Below, piece by piece: positions 57,116-64,000 of a DNA stretch of 64,000 nt. The translations under genes and the position numbers were made by a program. The notes beneath the pieces are model-generated. The model was not told where the DNA came from, made no database searches, and saw nothing but the letters and a program-made list of their open reading frames with translations. The stretch comes from Centrapalus pauciflorus (Eukaryota > Streptophyta > Magnoliopsida > Asterales > Asteraceae), in assembly GCA_020465985.1 (NCBI GenBank), contig JAANYP010009672.1, positions 61,413 to 125,412 on the forward strand. Reading direction: 5' to 3'. Position 1 is the first letter of the stretch, and each line of letters starts with the position of its first letter.

Positions 57116-59422
57116 ATTTATGCTTGCAATAATGATGTTTAATTCTGATATCAACAAGCCTTTTGTGTCTACTGTTTTGAACAAACGACCAGTCATGACG
57201 CTGTTTAAGTTACTGGCTAGATTTGACATAGAAGTTACTAGTAACACATTAGCCGAGTTAGAATACCTATATCATAGTCGCACCTTAGAAAATTAAAGAT
57301 GTAGTCTTCAAATTTGGATCTTACTCCGATATCATTTAGTGAATGTAACGTAATAAATATAGAAGATGTCGACGTTATAAATAAGAATGACAATGTCAAA
57401 AAGGAAATATAATGCTACTTGAGGATAGTATACTTATTGATATGATAATTGATCAATAAGAAAGTTAAAGAGACTTTGGACAGTAATGAAATTTGCTTAT
57501 ACCGTAAAGAAAGGTCTAATACTACGATTCGGAATCTAAAAGAGATTCGGAGGTGGTCATGAGTTTTGTTTAAATTCTGGTGCCAATTAATTAAATCGTA
57601 ACTACTGCATTTGTGCAATCAATGTTAGTCTTTTGGACTAAGTTGATAGTTGTGATTGATGTTGAAATTGTTAAGTAACACATTAGTTAACGTAGATCAT
57701 GTGTATCATGATTGTACTTTAGTGATTGAGGAGGTAGTACTCAATCCTGACTTGATTTCAATAGAGATCGGTGATTTGATACGATAATTAGAAAGAATTC
57801 ATTAAATGTATGTGACAAGACGCATGTAGTTTGCAATGAAGGAATAATAAAGATAACTTCGCCGAAAGGAGGCGAGAAAAATTGTATATATGAGTATTGG
57901 AGAAGTGGGGATCAATGTCTAATGATGATTGTTAGGTCCCGAAAGCTGATTGCTTAGGGTCGTGAGTCTTGTATGGTATATGCTATTGATACCAAGATTG
58001 AAGAGAGAACTGTGGCCGATGCGCCTGTTGTCCCAAATGTTTCCATAAATGTGTATGGAAGACTTGTCTGGTGTGGCACCTGAAAGACAAGTGAAAAGTT
58101 GGTATTGACTTGATTCCTGGAGCTTCTCCAAAAGTTTGTTATTCGTACTGTTTTGTATCTACTGAATGTGCATAGATTAAAGTGGTTTGAACAAATTGAC
58201 TATAATAAATAAATATCCGCTGCCGAGAAATGATGATTATTCAATTAGCTGCATGAGAGCTAATTATTTTTCTAAGATTAATCTACGAATGGGATATGAT
58301 TAGTTGAGGTCCGAAAGGGAATGTACTGAAATTGGCTTTCAGGAATATTTATGAGCACTACGAGTCTCTGGTCACGATATTTTGATTAAGTAACACCCCA
58401 ACCGTTTTATGGACATCATGAATAGAGATTTGTATATCAATGATGGGGGAATCGGTAATTGTAATTATCGATGACATTCGGGTATAAGTTTTAAGTTGAA
58501 TATGTCAAAACGTGAATTTTGATTACAATAGATTATAATTTGTGGTATGTGATTTCTGGAATTGGATCTCGGAGGATTCTGTTAAAAGAGGAATGATTGA
58601 GAATTTGGAATCTGTCTCGCAGTAATTACAGATTTAAGAAGTTTTCTACGATTGGTAGATTGTAGACAACTTGATTATTCAGTATATTTTATATACAGAC
58701 TCAAGAAGTTTATTATTGGAAAGATTTTGCACAAGATGTACGTGGGAAAGGTTATTAATATTGTTTTAGTATTCTAGACTCGATTATGTCAGAATAGAAG
58801 AGTTGTTTCATTTTCAACTCTTGGTTTGTGTTATAAGTGGGATTAAACACACATATAGCTATGAGTACAGCTTACTGACAACTGATAGAAGATCAGAATG
58901 AATGGACTATTTCCACATCGGAATATATGATGAGACACCTAAACCAATCAGTTTTGAGGGAAACGATGTAGTATATTTATTAGTATCACCGATGAGGTGT
59001 ACTACTTGTTTTGAAAAAGGGATAAAATTTGCACTGAGGTGAGTTGGTTCATTGAGAATAACAGGAAAGGTTAGGAATCTGTTATCTCATTTAGAATTAT
59101 TTAAGGAAATGTCGAAATAACACTTGGTATTTCATGAAGAAATCTTTATTAAATCTTCACAACTGGTAATGAAGATTAGGCTGATTATAATGAATTAGAA
59201 ATCATAAAGGGTTAGTATATGTTGAAAAGTCGGAATATATTATGAATATTGTGGTAATGAAGAATAAGGAACAAAGAGATTAAAATAGTATTGATACGTT
59301 GGAAGCATCACAAAGGAGTAGACCATACGTGGGAGACAAAGGCGGAAATGTTAAGAAAATATTCACAACTGTTTGAATCCGAGTAACTTCGAGGACGAAG
59401 TTGAGCGTGGTGGAGCCCATGC
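57116..59422 (+). pseudogene. Eroded gypsy pol remnants
   Basis: Too short for a full pol and full of stops. Recognisable pieces are an RT start (PLPRNDDYSISCMRANYFSK at about 58217, then INLRMGYD), a stretch resembling the RT DIMNR region (about 58420), and an integrase C-terminal end in one frame (VLIRWKHHKGVDHTWETKAE, MLRKYSQLFES, about 59290-59380). Protease and most of RNase H and integrase are not recognisable. Confidence 0.75.
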
Positions 59423-61666
59423 TGTAACATCCTCGGATTTATTTTAATGTATTTTGGTTAATTAAGTGGAAAATATATGTTTAAGTTAAAATTAAGAAAT
59501 TATTATGTATTTGGGTTATTTAGAAGTTTGTTGCTATTTTTAAGAAAATTGAACTCAGAATCATTGTTATGGAATATTAAGGAATTAAAAAGTTATTTAT
59601 GATAATTCTAAGATTAAATCAGTATTTTATGGAACCGGTTAGTTCGAGTGATGAAATGTGCAAAAATGACGAAAGTTGTATATAAAGGGCAATAGGCTTC
59701 ATTTTTCTATTTTACACTATCTCACTACTTTATCTCTCTAGAATTTCCTCTCTACATCTCTCTAAGTTATCTCACAAACCGACCGTCAGATTTTTGAGAA
59801 TTATACGTTATCGGAAAGATATCGAGGAGTACAACAACAATCTACAAACAGATTTCTGATTTCATACGAATTGAGGTAAGAATCGAATCTTTTAAGTTTA
59901 TAGTTTCGGTTTTGAAGTTAACTAGAATTCGAATCTGTTGTTTTGTGCGAATTTGAGCTTGTTTTGCTTGAAATGTTGCTGCAATATGATAATATATGCA
60001 TAGTAGAATCGAAACTAGGTATTATACATGATATATTAGTGATTTTAGCCTTAGAAATGAAGGATTTAAGTTGAAATGATGAACAGACTCGAATATGTCA
60101 AGAACAGAGTCGAAATACAAGAACAAACTCGAGTTTGCTACTAGATTCGAATGTGTACCATCAGATTCTAAGGGGTGGTTCGAATCTATGCCTAGATTCT
60201 AATGTGTACCATCAGATTCTAAGGGGGGGTTCGAATCTGTGCCTAGATTCGAATGTGTACCATCAGATTCTAAGGGGTGGTTCGAATCTATGCCTAGATT
60301 CGAATGTGTACCATCAGATTCTAAGGGGGGTTCGAATCTGCGCCTAGATTCGAATGTGTACCATCAGATTCTAAGGGGTGGTTCGAATCTATGCCTAGAT
60401 TCGAATGTGTACCATCAGATTCTAAGGGGGGTGGGGGTTCGAATCTATGCCTAGATTCGAATGTGTACCATCAGATTCTAAGAGGGAATTCGAATCTGAT
60501 GCATGGTTTCGAATCTAACCCATTAAATTCGAGTTTAATGCCTAAAATTGAGAAATATACTCTCTAAACTTATATATTTTGAATGAAACTTATAAACAAC
60601 ACATAGAAAGGCAAGAGTTATTCAAAGGACAATGTATGAACATGAAATGGGTTCAAACTTTAGTTATAGTTCGAATTTAGATATGTACCCAAAATGGGGG
60701 AAAATATCGCCAAACTTACGAAACTTGATTTTATGGATTTAAACGGTTAATGATATGAGGAATTGTTGTAATTGATATAACAGGTCCCTTGTGGTGTTGT
60801 TTGACCCACAGTGGGGTACTTGGTGGATCCGGTTGAAAGCCTGAAGAGAAATAATATCGGTTAAAAGATAAATTACGCACCCACTGTGAGTACAGTATAT
60901 TTCGCATGTTTATATTTGTTTTATGTAAGCTTTGCCTGCTGAGACCTGTTGTTTAATTGATTGTTTGGAATTCTACTAACTTGCGTAGATTTAGATGCAC
61001 ATTCCTACTTGTTGCATGTCCTTTCGGTTGTTGTGCATCTAGTGATGGACCGGTGGGTCGCATCGATTACTCTGATGTTACTGTGCTATATGACCTGGAG
61101 CTGATCCCTCCTAGGCCCGGTAGGCAGTATGTCATCCCCGATCGTACGTTTGTCTCAGATGGTATGTTTAAATGCCGAGCTTTGAGCTCGAAGGGGCTGC
61201 GGCTCTGGTCCGTACTTTGTGTACGAAGAGGATATCCGATGTTGGTCATCTGTGTTATCCTTGGGCTTCATAAAAATTTATAAAATGCATAATCTCTGTA
61301 TTCACTAAGCAACCGCTTATTTCCCCAGTTGTTGATTTTTATTTTACAGGAAAAGGGAAGTCTACTGCTGGACCTTCTAGTTAGGTCGTTTGGAAGATTT
61401 GGGAGACTCGGCACTATTTGATCGGTAATTGTGATTTTGAACAATGTTGTAATATATTCTGGATGACTGTAATGAATGTATGGGTGTGTAGACTTAGACT
61501 TGGTACCTTATAGCACCGTAGGGTGTTTAACACTTTTTGCACTACTTTATTTATGTTTTTAATGCTTCCGCACTTAATTTAGGTTATCAGATCATTATGT
61601 TATTGTATGTTGGTGATTAATCCTGGGTGTATTGTAATTGGTGGTTGTTGTGGCAAGGGTGTCACA
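59423..61666 (+). repeat. 3' LTR (2,244 bp)
   Basis: Matches 53477-55717 nearly throughout, including TATATAA (59679-59685) and 7 units of the 51-bp repeat (about 60145-60490). One unit has a longer G-run (GGGGGGTGGGGG at about 60425). Followed by the duplicated AGCAG. Confidence 0.93.
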
Positions 61667-62690
61667 AGCAGGCAGTGTTAACAGATTCAGCCCAGAATGA
61701 TGAAGGTAAACTTGATGCACACAGCATGGTTCTAGCAGCTTCAATGAGAGTTCTGTTTCTCCTTTCAGCAACTCCATTTTGTTGTGGAGTTCTTACAGCT
61801 GAAAAGTTTTGAGTAATTCCTTTCTCTTCACAGAAGTCTTCAAGAGTACTGTTTCTGAATTCAGTACCATGATCACTTCTAAGCTGCTTTACTTGAGCAG
61901 AGTTCAGCATTTCCATCTTTTTCACAAATCCAATAATTTCTCTAGCAGCCTCTCCTTTGCTCTTCAAGAAGATAACCCATGTGTACCTGGAGAACTCATC
62001 AACCATTACTAGAGTGTATCTTCTTCCTCCTAGACTTGGGACATTAATAGGTCCAAACAAGTCCATATGGATTAAGAAGAGAGGAGTATCAATAGAAAAG
62101 TTATGTTTGGATTTAAATGATGATTTTCTCTGCTTGCCTTTCTCACAAGCTGTGCAGAGTTTATCTTTAACAAAGGTCATAGAAGGCAAACCTATCACCA
62201 ACTCTTTCTTACAGAGTTTGTTGATGTTCTTGAAGTTCAGGTGTGACAGCCTTTTGTGCCATAACCAGTTTAAGTCTGCATTTGTTCTTGTGAGAAAGCA
62301 GGTTTCAGTTGTGGGATCAGCAGATTGCATGTCCACAACATATACACCTTTCTTTCGTTGAGCACACAACACAACTTTGCCTTGGGGATCCGATATGTAA
62401 CCCAGGTGCTCATCAAAGTTAACCTTATAGGCAGCATCACACAGTTGGCTTATGCTAACAAGGTTATGTTTTAGCCCAACCACATAGGCTACTCTTTTGA
62501 ACACTGCAGCACCAGCTTTAAGAGTTCCATATCCCTCAGTGGATCCCTGTACATTGTCACCAAATGTGACTTTTGGCCCTTTTTCAGGCCTGAGATCACT
62601 CAGCAGGTCCTTACAACCTGTCATATGCCCTGAGCAGCCACTATCCAAGTACCAAACCTGGGATGGTTGTTTTTCCTGCAGAGTGACAAG
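61667..62690 (-). pseudogene. SIRE B pol, 5' part (protease, pre-integrase, integrase start)
   Basis: MDSGCSGHMTGCKDLLSDLR at 62648, HHCC segment (LWHKRLSHLNFKNINK, CTACEKGK) and integrase core (MDLFGPINVPSLGGRRYTLV, TPQQNGVAERRNRT) up to SSFWAESVNTACL, where the gypsy enters. Upstream of the Met the pol frame stays open through QEKQPSQVWYLDSG, unlike copy A where a TAA replaces CAA. Confidence 0.9.
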
Positions 62691-62697
62691 AAGAATA

Positions 62698-63114
62698 TTA
62701 GTTACTTTTAGGGGAACTCATCACAGAGACGAGTTCTCCTACTTCATCAACATTTGTTGATGGACTTGTGATGTCAACACTAATATTCCCTATTTGAATG
62801 GTATCAGCTTGAATACCACTCTCATTGGCTAAGATGTTTCCAACACTGTTTATGTTGGCAGTGAGGGAAACATCAGAGTCAGCAGGCCTCATGTCCACAA
62901 CTTCAGGACAGTCTTTGGCCAAATGTGTCTTCATTCCACATTTATAACATTTTCTTCTTTTAGCATTTTTGGAAGAAGACCTTTCAGAAACACATTCTAA
63001 GTTATTTTTGTTGATTCCATCAGCAGGTTTAGCAAACTTATTACTTTTGGATGAATCAACAGCTTGGGTGGAAAGTTCAATAACCACTGCTTTTCCTGTC
63101 TCTTCTTTCCTCTT
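62698..63114 (-). pseudogene. SIRE B gag, C-terminal fragment
   Basis: Matches the end of gag A: second zinc knuckle CYKCGMKTHLAKDC, then NISVDITSPSTNVDEVGELV and the TAA at 62698. Homology stops at about 63114, where unrelated plus-strand retroelement sequence begins, so the rest of gag and the 5' LTR of copy B are lost. Confidence 0.88.
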
Positions 63115-63456
63115 GTTTTATTTCCTTATTTGTATACAAACTTAAAGTCTTGTGTAAAGAATTTAAGTTAGGGGGAGATTGTTGGTAACTATTCTAAGTA
63201 TGTCAAGCTGTTAGGTAGATTTCTCAAACTGTTAGTAGTATTTCTGTGTAATTACAAAGTTCAAGCTGCTAGTTCAACAAGTTCAAGCTGCTAGTTCAAA
63301 GTTCAAACTACCAGAGTTAAGAGTTAAAGCTGCTCAACAGATTAATAACAGAAAGTGCTGAAATTCACGAAGGGATATATATTTCAAGATTTGAATATCT
63401 TCCAAGCATATCTACTACCAGAGAAATCAGAGTTCGTCAATGAAACAAATCAGAAG
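63115..63456 (+). mobile_element. 3' end of another LTR element, plus strand (PPT and LTR part)
   Basis: The purine tract TTAGGGGGAGAT (63168-63179) is followed at 63180 by TGTTGGTAAC, a typical copia LTR start. The LTR continues with CAAGCTGCTAGTTC repeats to about 63445-63456. Only about 65 bp of internal sequence remains on the left. Confidence 0.65.
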
Positions 63457-64000
63457 GTGTGAGACCCAAGATTTCTCAAAGGTCTTAAGTCTAGGCCCAG
63501 TAGCAACGCAATATCAATCATGAAACTAAGATAAAATTCACAGTGCGGAATTAAAGTTAATTTCAAACAGAGACAAATTTTAGCAATAGGGTACAAACTT
63601 CTAAAATATTTCATTAAAGCACAAATATAAACTAGCCCCAAACCCCAAATCTCTATCATCAGTCAAGTACCAAGGTGTTGAAACAGGTTCTAAAGCACTT
63701 CAAGCTCTTTCAAAGTCCTGACCTATGAACTAGGTCCAGCCAATGCTTTGCCTTCACCTGAAAAATAATGCAACAACGGGGTAAGCTTATTTGCTTAGTG
63801 AGAATGTAGAATTTCACATTTAACATGCAATTATGAACGCGGAAAGCACATGAACTGCACTCGACTCATGCACGGCTCAGCTCTATTGCGTATGCACTGC
63901 ACTAGGCTCATGCACAGCTCAAATCTCGAAGGGACATTGGCCAATTTAATGCTCTTTTGATGCGCGTCTTTGCTCAGCTCCCAGTTATAAAACTGTTGTT
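63457..64000 (+). repeat. Probable LTR start running off the window
   Basis: TGTGAGACCCAAG at about 63460 resembles the start of a gypsy LTR. Later, GGGGTAAGCTTATTTGCTTAGTGAG-like sequence (63778-63804) is common in such LTRs, and an imperfect duplication (GCACTCGACTCATGCACGG / GCACTAGGCTCATGCACAG) lies at about 63855-63920. No end or partner is in the window. Confidence 0.45.

Larger units (their letters stand above)
53477..61666 (+). mobile_element. Complete Ty3/gypsy element inserted in SIRE B integrase, 8.19 kb
   Basis: LTRs at 53477-55717 (2,241 bp) and 59423-61666 (2,244 bp) begin TGTAACATCC and end GGGTGTCACA. The primer site TGGTATCAGAGCAG is at 55723-55736. The exact 5-bp duplication AGCAG is at 53472-53476 and 61667-61671. 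The internal region is 3.7 kb: gag with one frameshift and a short, eroded pol. By eye the LTRs differ at roughly 40 positions, so insertion is fairly recent, yet pol is dead. Confidence 0.94.

Overview
This is nuclear DNA from a flowering plant, most likely a eudicot. The evidence is an intron-split gene for a plant ASC-1/TRIP4 homologue embedded in nested plant transposable elements (Ty1/copia of SIRE and Tork type, Ty3/gypsy with an integrase chromodomain, hAT, Helitron, Harbinger-like and other MITEs, and a non-autonomous LTR family). There are no bacterial-style operons, CRISPR arrays, rRNAs or tRNAs. I see one host gene.

Host gene: three coding exons on the minus strand read METAGQ... 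(33183-33037), then the zinc-finger exon (5126-4494), then a short helical exon (4410-4312). All three joins keep phase 0 and have GT/AG borders. Intron 1 would therefore be about 27.9 kb, almost all of it transposon. Intron 3 runs off the left edge of the window (more than 4.3 kb) and holds a fragment of mitochondrial cox2 and a tandem array of a non-autonomous LTR element. The rest of the protein lies beyond position 1.

Layout. 1-3678: tandem array of a coding-free LTR family with 256-bp LTRs. 3679-5126: cox2 fragment and TRIP4 exons 3 and 2. 5127-33036: intron 1, containing a truncated Ty3/gypsy (about 5400-8133) joined directly to a truncated minus-strand Ty1/copia (8134 to about 12530); three hAT transposase relics (13165-14560 plus, 19230-14725 minus, 19935-21287 plus), two of them interrupted by the 256-bp-LTR family with exact 5-bp duplications; a 1.84-kb palindrome of two inverted gypsy LTR copies (21288-23126); a decayed minus-strand chromodomain gypsy (23127-27867) carrying a Harbinger-like MITE; a Helitron (29505-31131) with a 9-bp-TSD MITE inside it; and a hAT MITE (32384-32878). 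33037-33290: TRIP4 exon 1 and TATA box.

34085-63114: a chain of SIRE-type copia elements on the minus strand, with gag, pol, a third large ORF (ORF3) and an LTR. There are three ORF3 copies, three RNase H ends and only one complete LTR, which indicates tandem duplication followed by deletions. One internal junction carries templated filler DNA and makes an in-frame ORF3-RNase H fusion. A complete 8.2-kb plus-strand gypsy (53477-61666, TSD AGCAG) splits the integrase of the outermost SIRE copy. Its 2.24-kb LTRs are nearly identical and carry a 51-bp tandem repeat, while its pol is eroded. 63115-64000: ends of further LTR elements.

All calls come from reading the sequence and the translated frames. 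No alignments or database searches were run, so identities are estimates by eye.
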